From contig CAKUXX010000001.1 in NCBI GenBank assembly GCA_934702355.1, positions 124,001 to 188,000 on the forward strand: a DNA stretch of 64,000 nucleotides, written 5' to 3'. The position numbers were made by a program, and so were the translations under genes. This stretch comes from an uncultured Methanomassiliicoccales archaeon (GTDB lineage Archaea > Thermoplasmatota > Thermoplasmata > Methanomassiliicoccales > Methanomethylophilaceae). Below the pieces are notes generated by a model. That model saw nothing but the letters and a program-made list of their open reading frames with translations. It did no database searches and had not been told where the DNA came from. Numbering within the stretch: the first letter of the stretch is position 1; every line of letters begins with the position of its first letter. Shown here piece by piece: positions 34,985-42,897 of this stretch.

Positions 34985-36001
34985 TCAGACAGTCAGCTTC
35001 GTGATGGAGCCGGAGTCCAGACTGTATTCGAACCTGTCCTTCCAGTGCATCCTGATGCTTATCGCAGCGGCTGGATCGGTGTTGTTGAAGACAATGGACC
35101 ACTGTGTGTTGCTGGTTGGGTCGTTTGGATCAGGAAGCTGGGATGTGTCCCTGAGGGCCTGCCATGCATCCTCCGTCGTGGCCCTGCCGCGGGTGGAGTC
35201 TATGACCTTCATTGCGGCATCGTAGCGCTCCTTCCCGTGTCCGTACTGACCGTTCTTCTGATACGGCCGGACCTTGTCCTTGTGCATTATGAAGAAATTG
35301 GTCACGGCATCTGTGGGCGTGACGACCATCTCGCGACTGCCGCTGTCGCAGTCGTATTCCACAACGCGGCCGTCGCCTGCGGCATCGGTGATGTAGAAGT
35401 GGTAGTCCCTTCCGCTGGTGGCGAACATGTTGTATTCTTTCAGAAGCTCCACCGCCCTCTCGGTTGAGTCCGCCTTGTCGAGGATCAAACGTATAGCCAG
35501 CGTGGTGGCGATGGTCTGCTCTCCGCTGTCATGCTGGCGCGTCGGCTTGCTGTCGAGCGTGAGAACTGCGACGGAGACGCCCTTCTCGTTGATACCGTCG
35601 AGGCATATGAACGGGGCCGTGAGGCATGCCATCCTGCCTTTGACCGACATGGGATCGTTAGCTTTGATGTTATCCAGAGCGGCGAACGCAACCGAGGAAT
35701 AGCCGTTCCGGGGGTGGCATCTCACCAGCATGGCGGATGTATCGTTCTTGAAATCGTAGTTGCGCCCCATGACGTGGCCTCCGTCGGCCAGGGCCATTGA
35801 GAATGCGGTGCATGCGAACTTAGGGGCCTCGATCTTTATCAGCAGGTAGGGAAGGGCCTCCTTCCTGATGGCATCGACGACGCTCTGATCATCGGTCACT
35901 CCGCGCCTGATGATGCGTTCCACGTCATAGTCGTACTTTACGTCCATGCTGTATAGGTTGTATCCGTCTTCGTAGGACACGACCTGCTCTATGGTTCTCA
36001 T
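34985..36001 (-). CDS. Choloylglycine hydrolase / acyltransferase-like Ntn hydrolase
   Basis: 338 residues from MRTIEQVVSYEDGY. The likely nucleophile is the cysteine in FACTAFSMALADGGHVMGRNYDF, given here in two parts: FACTAFSM and GRNYDF, about residue 62. LDGINEKGVSVAVL and ITDAAGDGRVVEYD are the other usual blocks of the linear-amide C-N hydrolase group (bile salt hydrolase, penicillin V acylase, acid ceramidase/NAAA, C45 peptidases). In bile salt hydrolases the cysteine is residue 2; here about 60 residues precede it, so a propeptide would have to be cut off, as in the ceramidase/NAAA branch. No clear signal peptide. The substrate could be bile salts or N-acyl amines in a gut setting; that is inference. 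Confidence 0.72.
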   Translation of the reverse strand: MRTIEQVVSYEDGYNLYSMDVKYDYDVERIIRRGVTDDQSVVDAIRKEALPYLLIKIEAPKFACTAFSMALADGGHVMGRNYDFKNDTSAMLVRCHPRNGYSSVAFAALDNIKANDPMSVKGRMACLTAPFICLDGINEKGVSVAVLTLDSKPTRQHDSGEQTIATTLAIRLILDKADSTERAVELLKEYNMFATSGRDYHFYITDAAGDGRVVEYDCDSGSREMVVTPTDAVTNFFIMHKDKVRPYQKNGQYGHGKERYDAAMKVIDSTRGRATTEDAWQALRDTSQLPDPNDPTSNTQWSIVFNNTDPAAAISIRMHWKDRFEYSLDSGSITKLTV

Positions 36002-36231
36002 GGTCCGGATGCGCGTGTGGTACACCCCTGTAAGGAAACCTGTATGATCGCAAAGCCGACGACAAGACGAGAATCGTCGTTTTGATCCTCTTCATGTCGT
36101 TGAGCTCTCTGAGTCTCAAGATTTCTGGACGTTTGATTGGGATTATGGGTATATATCGTTAAGCAAGAAGATCCAGACAAATTGGTATATGATTGAATAA
36201 CCCCCTCCCGTAGGAAGGGGAAATAGGTTTC

Positions 36232-36543
36232 TCAAACGTATCTCACAGCGGTCCCGTAGGCGAACACCTCTGCGGCCCCCGCCGCAATGGCCGACGTCCC
36301 GTACCTGATGGCCACGATGGCATCGGCACCCTTGGCCTCCGCCTCCTCGGTCATCCTCTTCGTCGCAATGGCCCTGGACTCGTTCATCATTTCCGTATAG
36401 GTGGCAAGCTCCCCTCCGACAAGGGACTTCAATCCCTGACCGATGTCCCTTCCGACATTCTTGGTCTGGATCATGCTTCCTTTCACGAGTCCGATGATCT
36501 CGTAGTCCTTTCCGGGGATGTTCTCAGTAGTCGTCAATATCAT
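36232..36543 (-). CDS. YbjQ/UPF0145-family protein
   Basis: 103 residues from the ATG at 36543, which has a GGAGG site 8 bases upstream. It starts MILTTTENIPGKDYEIIGLV and ends AYGTAVRYV; GADAIVAIRYGTS is the family's central block. These are small pentameric beta-barrel proteins sometimes called heavy-metal-binding; function unknown. The start lies inside the end of the upstream membrane-protein gene (20-base overlap), so the two are translationally coupled. A CCCC/GGGG hairpin (36201-36220) follows the stop codon. Confidence 0.82.
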   Translation of the reverse strand: MILTTTENIPGKDYEIIGLVKGSMIQTKNVGRDIGQGLKSLVGGELATYTEMMNESRAIATKRMTEEAEAKGADAIVAIRYGTSAIAAGAAEVFAYGTAVRYV

Positions 36544-36751
36544 CTTCAAGTCCCTCCTCTATCTCTTTCAGCCTCTGTACGGAATGATACACGAGTACAG
36601 CCGCGATGACAACGACCACGACCATCGACACGAGCACCATCCCTTCGGGGGCCTCTGCCAGAATGTACATGAGCGGAACAGCGGCGAACAGGGCGACTGC
36701 AAGGATCAGAGACCCTATGACGCCCAGCTTCTTCGATGCATCCTTTCCCAT
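36524..36751 (-). CDS. Small membrane protein, 75 aa, two transmembrane helices
   Basis: From MGKDASKKLGVIG at 36751. Two hydrophobic helices (GSLILAVALFAAVPLMYIL and VLVSMVVVVVIAAVLVYHS) are separated by a short acidic loop, and the tail RLKEIEEGLEDDIDDY is strongly acidic. No family recognised. It overlaps and precedes the YbjQ gene, so the pair probably works together at the membrane. Confidence 0.65.
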   Translation of the reverse strand: MGKDASKKLGVIGSLILAVALFAAVPLMYILAEAPEGMVLVSMVVVVVIAAVLVYHSVQRLKEIEEGLEDDIDDY

Positions 36752-36906
36752 GAAGGCAACAACCGTACGTTGACGGTTAAAGTTTTCGTAGCATGATACG
36801 AAGGTCAGATGTTTTATGACCTTCGATACAACATCCCTAGACAACGGAGCATTTATCTGCCGTAAAGTTAGATGAATGGCCATCGGATGATGTACATCCA
36901 ACAAAC

Positions 36907-37002
36907 ACGGAATCTATTAAAAAACCATGTGAAAAAACACGGAATCCATTGATTTTTGTTGAATAAAAATACGGAATCCATTAAAAACCGGATACTATGA
37001 AA
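36907..37002. repeat. Three tandem 32-bp repeats headed ACGGAATC
   Basis: ACGGAATC-YATT starts at 36907, 36939 and 36971, exactly 32 bases apart, each followed by an A- or T-rich stretch. The last unit runs into a TATA-like gatactatg. The period equals that of the array before ATPase 44329. The next ATPase gene (37305) has its own TATA element 300 bases further on, so this array seems to have lost its gene. Bases 36752-36906 show nothing else. Confidence 0.7.
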
Positions 37003-37260
37003 ACTATCTGGCACAATACAAATCTATGCTCTAAGGAAAGATCTATGACGATTCCAGAGATTGGAATTCGAGAACCTGAGTCCCCGGCCCTGAAAGGCCT
37101 CAGACAATTCGGCAGAACCTTCGCCCGAATCACTCCTAAAAAGAAACGCCCTCCACTTCGCATGCGCATTCATCAACGAGATCATACCCAAAGGCGAGAT
37201 AGATTTCGGAGACCATCCGAGCTACCTGATATGAGTTCGGGGACAGATATACAAAAGGTA
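37003..37260 (+). other. Possible gene relic between the 32-bp array and ATPase 37305
   Basis: A short frame (ATG 37045, MTIPEIGIREPES...) and, in another frame, the peptide NALHFACAFINEIIPKGEID then FGDHPSYLI and a stop suggest coding sequence broken by a frameshift. I could not match either peptide to a family. Its position right after an orphan array and promoter-like element is the reason for flagging it. Confidence 0.25.
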
Positions 37261-37275
37261 GAACCGCACAAGTCC

Positions 37276-37304
37276 TTTATAAATCTCGGATGCATCAATC
37301 AATC
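37276..37304 (+). promoter_or_regulatory. TATA box of the leaderless ATPase gene 37305
   Basis: TTTATAAA (37276-37283) is centred 25 bases before the ATG at 37305, the distance expected to a transcription start, so the start codon is probably the first base of the mRNA. This decides for 37305 over the in-frame ATG at 37290. Confidence 0.6.
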
Positions 37305-38942
37305 ATGAAGCGGATAAACACCGGAGGATTGCCATTCTCGGAACTTCGCGAGAACGGCGATTACTGTTATGTCGACAAGTCTCTGCTCATCAAGGATGTG
37401 CTTGATTACGACGACAGGGGTGTCTATCTGTTCACCCGTCCGCGCAGATTCGGGAAGACCACCAACCTGTCCATGCTGGACGCTTTCTTCAATCTGAAAT
37501 ACAAAGGGAACAGATGGTTCGATGATCTGGAGATATCGAAATACCACGAGTACGATCAATACAGGAATGCATTCCCTGTGATCCACCTGGACATGAAAAC
37601 CTCCAACAAGAAGACCTACAGCGGTTTCATGAAAAGGATGATCGCTGCGATTTCCGACGCATTCGAAGACCATCTGTATCTCCTGGATTCGGAGATCAGA
37701 AAGCCTCTTCGCGACCTATTCGCAATGTTGGACGAGAGAGATGTTCCCGAGGACAGATTGGAAGACTCCTTGAAACTCCTATCCGAAGCTCTGGAGCAAT
37801 ATCATGGGAAGAAGGCGATCATACTCATAGATGAGTATGACTGCGCCACATCCGACTCTTTCGGAAATGAATCCCATCGTTCGGTGGTGGAATTCCTCAG
37901 AAGTTTCCTGGGTCAGACTCTGAAGAGCAACAGCAGCCTCCAGATGGCCTATGTCACAGGCGTCATGCAGATCGCCAAAGAGAGCATCTTCTCCGAACTG
38001 AACAACATCAAGGTGAACAACATATTCTCCATCGCCTCCGACGAGAGATTCGGGTTCACGGAGGGCGAGGTCGAAGATCTGCTTAGCTACTACGGACATC
38101 CCGACAAGATGGACGAGGTCAGGGAATGGTATGACGGATACCGCTTCGGAAATGTCGATGTGTATAACCCTTTCAGCATCATGAATTACATTCAGGACGG
38201 ATGCAATCCACAGCCGTACTGGGTGAACTCCGGAGGAAATTGGATAATCAAGGATCTTCTCGAGAGGATAGATGAGGACAACATGAACACGATCATCAAT
38301 CTGACCATCGGTCAGACTGCAACCGTTGAACTCAACAGCGCACTCTCTTTCGAAGACATCCGCTCTTTCGATTCGACGCTATTCAGCCTGATGGCCATGT
38401 CCGGATATCTCAATGCTGTTCCAGACAAGGATGGAAACTATGAGATCTCGATACCCAACAAAGAGGTCATGACGACTGTAGACAGCCTCGTCAGGAAACT
38501 CAATCCGATCAAGACCAAGGACTTTGTATCGTTCAACCAGGCCGTATTGGACGGTGATGCGGATCGCATGACCGCCGTTCTCGAGAAGATACTGATGGAC
38601 GGCAGCTACATGAACCTCCGCGAGAACGCATACGAGATGATTGTGATGACCATCCTCCACGGACTTGCGGAGAGATATGATATCCGCACTGAATATGAGG
38701 CAGGATACGGTCGGACAGACATCATACTGAATCCCAGGAATGAAGGCTTCCCATGTATGATCCTCGAACTCAAAGTCGTCGAAAAGAAGGAAGACCTCGA
38801 TGATGGCCTGAAAGAGGCGATGGACCAGATCCATGACAGGAAGTACTATCTGGGAATGTCCGGCAAGGTCGTCCTCGTCGCGATGAGCTTCTGGAACAAG
38901 GTCCCCAAGGTGAGGACGGACATCATAAGCGTCCGAGTCTGA
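37305..38942 (+). CDS. AAA-ATPase-like (PF09820) protein with PD-(D/E)xK domain (PF08011)
   Basis: 545 residues from MKRINTGGLPFSELRE. It has the same blocks as 33317-34960: CYVDKSLLIKDVL, FTRPRRFGKTTNLSML (Walker A), IILIDEYDCATSD (Walker B), VTGVMQIAKESIFSELNN and WYDGYRFGNVDVYNPFSI. The nuclease-like end reads GYGRTDIILN and MILELKVVEKKEDLDD, so D...E-x-K is intact. Similarity to the paralogue is spread over the whole length, so these are full duplicates that have diverged. It ends about 50 bases before the RNase P RNA gene, which is transcribed the same way. Confidence 0.87.
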   Translation: MKRINTGGLPFSELRENGDYCYVDKSLLIKDVLDYDDRGVYLFTRPRRFGKTTNLSMLDAFFNLKYKGNRWFDDLEISKYHEYDQYRNAFPVIHLDMKTSNKKTYSGFMKRMIAAISDAFEDHLYLLDSEIRKPLRDLFAMLDERDVPEDRLEDSLKLLSEALEQYHGKKAIILIDEYDCATSDSFGNESHRSVVEFLRSFLGQTLKSNSSLQMAYVTGVMQIAKESIFSELNNIKVNNIFSIASDERFGFTEGEVEDLLSYYGHPDKMDEVREWYDGYRFGNVDVYNPFSIMNYIQDGCNPQPYWVNSGGNWIIKDLLERIDEDNMNTIINLTIGQTATVELNSALSFEDIRSFDSTLFSLMAMSGYLNAVPDKDGNYEISIPNKEVMTTVDSLVRKLNPIKTKDFVSFNQAVLDGDADRMTAVLEKILMDGSYMNLRENAYEMIVMTILHGLAERYDIRTEYEAGYGRTDIILNPRNEGFPCMILELKVVEKKEDLDDGLKEAMDQIHDRKYYLGMSGKVVLVAMSFWNKVPKVRTDIISVRV

Positions 38943-38992
38943 ACTCCTACCATACCGATGGGTTTTTCAAACATGCCACACTATCCCATCCC

Positions 38993-39293
38993 GTCAGGAG
39001 ATGGAGGGTGGCCGACGGTAGCCGCAAGGCAGCTGAGGAAGTTCCCCTCTCCGAGGGCAAGATGGACCGGGGCAATCCGGTACGGCGAGAGCCGTGGCAA
39101 GGGCACAGAAACGACACAGATCCGGCAACGAGGATGATCCGCCAGGCGGTGACGCTCCCGGAGATTTGGTGAAACGGCGACCCCCCATCGGAGCAAGTCC
39201 GCACAACGGGGAAGACCTGCCCGGGACCCGTGGGTAGGACGCATTAGTTGAATGCCACCTGAAACAGAAAGGGGGCTACTACCATCACCTGAC
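38993..39293 (+). ncRNA. rnpB: RNase P RNA (archaeal)
   Basis: The gap between two coding genes carries the conserved RNase P landmarks in order: ctgaggaagttccc (39033-39046), the 5' strand of P4; ACAGAAA (39105-39111); GGTGAAACGG (39168-39177); and ttagttgaatgccacc (39244-39259), the 3' strand of P4. The ends pair as helix P1: GTCAGG-A-GATGG (38993-39004) with CCATC-A-CCTGAC (39282-39293), 11 base pairs and one mismatch. The RNA is the catalytic subunit that removes tRNA 5' leaders. Ends are set by P1 and may be a few bases off. Open frames in this stretch are spurious. Confidence 0.88.
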
Positions 39294-39332
39294 CCCTATC
39301 ATCATATTGAACGGGAACCGGAGTGGAAACGC

Positions 39333-40553
39333 ATGATGCTCGATCGCTGTCCCAAATGCTCGCCCGACACAGGAATAAGGATAATGCCTCCGGAGGAGAC
39401 CCTGAAGAAGGTGCTCCCGCTCCTGAAGACCGCAGGTCTGGAGGAGCCCGAGGACATAACCGGCAAGGACAACGTCGGCATCCCCGTGTTCTCCGTGGAG
39501 AGGGACGAGACCGCACTCGGAAAACCCAAATTCTACAACGGGAAAGGCGCCACCAGGGAGCAGGCTCTCGCATCCGCCGTCATGGAATCTCTGGAGAGGT
39601 ACAGCGCCGAACAGAGGGACAGCGATGAGATCGTATACGGCACATATGCCCAGGCATGCGACGTGATGATGACGGTCGATCCCCGCGACCTCATCCTCCC
39701 GCTTCCTGTCCAGGACAGGTACATGGACGAGACGATCGCCTGGACGGAGGGATTCGAGATGTTCCGCGGATGCCCCATATGGGTCCCGGCATGCGCCGTA
39801 TTCTATCCATATTATCCGGACGGGGACTATCAGCTTTTCAAATTCCACACCAACGGCATAGCGTCCGGGAACACCATGGAGGAGGCCATCCTCCATGCAC
39901 TGTTCGAGGACATCGAGAGGGATGCCTGGTCCATCTGCGAGTACAGGGACATGACCAATGCGGATGTCATCATCGATGACGAGGACTCCGTTCCCGGAAA
40001 ACTCCTGGCCAAATTCGCAGAACAGGGTATCGACATCCACCTCAAGGACCTCACCAGCGACATAGGGATACCTACGATCGGAGCCGCTGCGGATGACACG
40101 GTCACACAGGACCCCGAGCTCCTGACCATAGGCGTCGGAACCCATCTCAATCCGGAGATAGCCGCGATAAGGGCCATAACGGAGGTCGCCCAGAGCAGGG
40201 CAACCCACAAGCACGGCGCCAAGATCAACGCCCAGCTGCAGAAGGTCGCCCAGGATATGGGGTATCAGAAGATCAAAGAGGTCAACCACATGTGGTTCGG
40301 AGAGAATCAGAGGAAGATCCACCTCTCCGATTACAAAGACGAATCCACCCCGTATGTCCTCGATGACATCGAGGTTGTCCTCAAGCACCTCATGGACACG
40401 GGATTCCAGAGCGTCATAGCATGCGACATCACCCGTCCCGAACTCGGGGTCCCAACTGTTAGGATGGTCGTCCCCGGACTCGAGGTCAGCACGATGGACC
40501 CCGAGAGGGAAGGGCCGAGGCTCTGGGGTAACTGGCCTCCCAGAGGGATCTGA
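39333..40553 (+). CDS. mmp1: YcaO-domain protein, methanogenesis marker 1 type
   Basis: 406 residues from the MMLDRCPKC start; an earlier in-frame ATG (39252) would lie inside the RNase P RNA. It opens with RCPKCSPDTGIRI, then the YcaO ATP-binding core: SAVMESLERYSAEQ, HALFEDIERDAWSI and AIRAITEVAQSRATH supply the magnesium-binding glutamates. In methanogens YcaO, usually with TfuA, converts a glycine of McrA to thioglycine; no tfuA is in the window. The C terminus ends proline-rich (GNWPPRGI). Its stop overlaps the HAD gene start by one base, so the two are coupled. Confidence 0.82.
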   Translation: MMLDRCPKCSPDTGIRIMPPEETLKKVLPLLKTAGLEEPEDITGKDNVGIPVFSVERDETALGKPKFYNGKGATREQALASAVMESLERYSAEQRDSDEIVYGTYAQACDVMMTVDPRDLILPLPVQDRYMDETIAWTEGFEMFRGCPIWVPACAVFYPYYPDGDYQLFKFHTNGIASGNTMEEAILHALFEDIERDAWSICEYRDMTNADVIIDDEDSVPGKLLAKFAEQGIDIHLKDLTSDIGIPTIGAAADDTVTQDPELLTIGVGTHLNPEIAAIRAITEVAQSRATHKHGAKINAQLQKVAQDMGYQKIKEVNHMWFGENQRKIHLSDYKDESTPYVLDDIEVVLKHLMDTGFQSVIACDITRPELGVPTVRMVVPGLEVSTMDPEREGPRLWGNWPPRGI

Positions 40554-41221
40554 TGTCCGGAGGGAACATCAAGGCCGTCGGATTCGATCTTGACGGAACA
40601 TTCATGCACACCCATGTGGACTATGCGAAGCTCAACGAGTGCGACCGCAGGGTCTGCCTGGAACACGGCATCCCGTTCGATGACATCGACTTCGGGAAGT
40701 ACGTCAAACGCCCCAGATATCCTATCAGGGATTGGCTGGATGCCCACGGACGCGGAGACGAGTTCCCATCCGTCGATAAGGAGATAGACGACCGGTGCAC
40801 CGAATGCGAATGCGAATTCGTGGACGAGGCCCGCCCGTACCCCGGATCGGCCGAATGCCTGAAGATGCTCAAGGACAGAGGACTCAAAGTGGGGCTGCTT
40901 ACAAGGGGCAGCCTCGAATACGCCACAAAGGCGCTCGGTCCGCTGTTCCCGGAATTCGATGTTGTCATGGGCAGAGACCATACCTGCTACGATGATGCCA
41001 AGCCCTCCCCCAAGGCGATGACCGACTTCGCGAAGGAGCTGGGTGTCGAACCCGACGAGATCCTGTACATAGGCGACAACATCACTGATTGGCAGTCCGC
41101 ATCGAAAGCGGGCGCAAAGTTCGCAGGCGTGCTCACGGGCTCCGGTTCGAAGGAGATGTGGGCAAGCTGCGGGGATATCCCTGTTCTCGAATTCGCTGGC
41201 GACGTCTTGGATATCCTCTGA
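40553..41221 (+). CDS. HAD-superfamily phosphatase
   Basis: 222 residues. Motif I GFDLDGTFMH holds the catalytic Asp pair, motif II VGLLTRGS, motif III Lys in DDAKPSPKAM and motif IV YIGDNITDWQSA. A helical cap (residues about 25-85) carries the cysteine-containing stretch RCTECECEF. It resembles phosphoglycolate phosphatases, but the substrate cannot be named. It is coupled by a one-base overlap (TGATG) to the YcaO gene, so a role linked to cofactor or damage repair is possible. Confidence 0.83.
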   Translation: MSGGNIKAVGFDLDGTFMHTHVDYAKLNECDRRVCLEHGIPFDDIDFGKYVKRPRYPIRDWLDAHGRGDEFPSVDKEIDDRCTECECEFVDEARPYPGSAECLKMLKDRGLKVGLLTRGSLEYATKALGPLFPEFDVVMGRDHTCYDDAKPSPKAMTDFAKELGVEPDEILYIGDNITDWQSASKAGAKFAGVLTGSGSKEMWASCGDIPVLEFAGDVLDIL

Positions 41222-41282
41222 GACCTGATTGCGGATTTCGGTCCGCGCTTGGAACGTCTTGTCATCTCACTACTTTTAAGTG

Positions 41283-41314
41283 GGGTATTTGCAGTGATTT
41301 TACTGCAAATACCC
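41283..41314. promoter_or_regulatory. 32-bp palindrome before ATPase 41357
   Basis: Perfect 13-base arms GGGTATTTGCAGT and ACTGCAAATACCC flank GATTTT. It ends about 12 bases before the TATA-like taatatatc (41327-41335), which is about 25 bases before the ATG. The half-site TTTTACTGCAAA also occurs before the related ATPase 25893. Probable operator; the total length equals the 32-bp period of the related array at 44190. Confidence 0.78.
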
Positions 41315-41356
41315 TAGTTAAAAATAGTAATATATCTGAATGGCGATAAAAGATGC

Positions 41357-42754
41357 ATGGAGCGCAAGATCTATGCCGACCTGCTCAGATGGAAAGAAGA
41401 CCCTGACAGGAAACCCATGATTCTTCTGGGATGCCGTCAGGTCGGCAAGACCTTCATCGTCAAAGAGTTCGGCGACAGAGAATATGAGAACACCGTCTAT
41501 CTCAACTTCGCTGACAACCCGGGCGATAGGCTGCTTTTCCAAGGCGATCTTGATGCGGATATGCTCACAGACAGGATCACCGTCTCAAAGAATTTACCTT
41601 CAAAGGGCAGGACGTTGCTGATATTGGATGAGATACAGGAATGCGATGATGCATACTACTCCCTCAAGCCACTATCTTCCAAAGACCGCTTCGACATCAT
41701 AGCAACAGGATCGTTCCTCGGAGTGACCCTCGAATCCAAGAAAAAGGCTGATGATCAGGACGAACACAGAGTATCCCCTATGGGATACGCCTCCATAAGA
41801 AGGATGTATCCCATGGATTTCGAGGAGTTCCTATGGGCCATGGGTGTCAACCACGATCTGATATCGGATGCGAAAGAATCCGTTAGGAACGGAACGGAGA
41901 TCGACCAATACTATCACAAGATGCTGACCGACCTTTTCAGAAGATATCTTGTCGTCGGAGGGATGCCGGCCGCAGTAAGGGCCTATTCAGAGACAGAGGA
42001 TTATTCGGAAGCGGTCAAACGCCTCGACGAGATCGTGGACATCATCAGGCTCGACGCAGGAAAGTATTCTTCAAAGAGCGATATCATGCGCATACAGGTC
42101 TGTCTCAGATCGATTCCTTCTCAGCTCGCAGGGGGCAACAGGTCGTTCCAATATTTCGATATCGAGAAGAAGAAGGGTACAGGCGTGCGCGAATATGGTA
42201 CGGCATTGGAATGGCTCGAGAATGCAGGCATAGTCCTCAGATGCAGAAACCTGCTCTCTGTGGATCCGCCGTTGGACAACAACATAGACGGGGATGCATT
42301 CAAGATGTATCTTTGCGACACGGGCATCCTGATGTCTCTCTGCGGATACAGGGATGTGCAGGAGGTTGTGACCGGTGACCCTTTCACCAACAACGGAATG
42401 CTCATGGAGAATGCCACTGCAGATGCCTTGGCATCCAAGGGATATCCTCTGTATTACTATGCGAAGAAGGACAGCACGCTTGAGGTCGATTTCGTCCTGA
42501 AGTACCATGGCAAGGTCTGCATAGCCGAGATCAAATCCGGGAAGCATAAGAGGTCCAGATCGCTCAACACACTCCTGTCGGAGAAGAACCGTAACCGCCT
42601 GGGCATGAAGGTCTGCAACAACAACGTCATGACCGACGCGAACGGCGTCATACACCTCCCTCTGTATGGACCGTCCTTCATCGAGGAACCCGAAGTCCCC
42701 AAGATACCCAAGGTAGATGTGGAGGAGATGAACAGGAGATTCCTCAAGGACTGA
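41357..42754 (+). CDS. AAA ATPase with DUF4143 nuclease-like domain, RKIY subfamily
   Basis: 465 residues, MERKIYADLLRWKEDPDRKP at the start. Walker A GCRQVGKTF, Walker B LLILDEIQEC, IATGSFLGV. The DUF4143 end has LEVDFVLKYHGK and AEIKSGKHKRSRSL, an intact D...E-x-K pair. It is the first of three tandem ATPases (41357, 42898, 44329), each with its own different repeat upstream, so they are probably transcribed and controlled separately despite the same direction. The most similar protein here is 44329-45705. Confidence 0.84.
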   Translation: MERKIYADLLRWKEDPDRKPMILLGCRQVGKTFIVKEFGDREYENTVYLNFADNPGDRLLFQGDLDADMLTDRITVSKNLPSKGRTLLILDEIQECDDAYYSLKPLSSKDRFDIIATGSFLGVTLESKKKADDQDEHRVSPMGYASIRRMYPMDFEEFLWAMGVNHDLISDAKESVRNGTEIDQYYHKMLTDLFRRYLVVGGMPAAVRAYSETEDYSEAVKRLDEIVDIIRLDAGKYSSKSDIMRIQVCLRSIPSQLAGGNRSFQYFDIEKKKGTGVREYGTALEWLENAGIVLRCRNLLSVDPPLDNNIDGDAFKMYLCDTGILMSLCGYRDVQEVVTGDPFTNNGMLMENATADALASKGYPLYYYAKKDSTLEVDFVLKYHGKVCIAEIKSGKHKRSRSLNTLLSEKNRNRLGMKVCNNNVMTDANGVIHLPLYGPSFIEEPEVPKIPKVDVEEMNRRFLKD

Positions 42755-42814
42755 TTGTCTTGCGTGAATAGCGGAACAAGATGCGCCCTAATAATGTACT
42801 TTGAACAAACTATA

Positions 42815-42870
42815 AGGAAATCCTTCTACATTCCATCAGGATTTCCTGCTAGTTACTATTTGGAAATCCT
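42815..42870. promoter_or_regulatory. Three-unit 23-bp palindrome array before ATPase 42898
   Basis: AGGA-aa-TCCT (42815-42824), AGGA-tt-TCCT (42838-42847) and TGGA-aa-TCCT (42861-42870) start exactly 23 bases apart. The third unit overlaps the TATA-like ccttatac about 28 bases before the ATG at 42898, where a bound protein would block the promoter. Confidence 0.78.
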
Positions 42871-42897
42871 TATACATCAACGGATTCATATCCACAT

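Noticed and set aside
39252..39332. Earlier start for the YcaO gene
   Set aside because: It would lie inside the 3' end of the RNase P RNA, and the family alignment begins at the MMLDRCPKC region.
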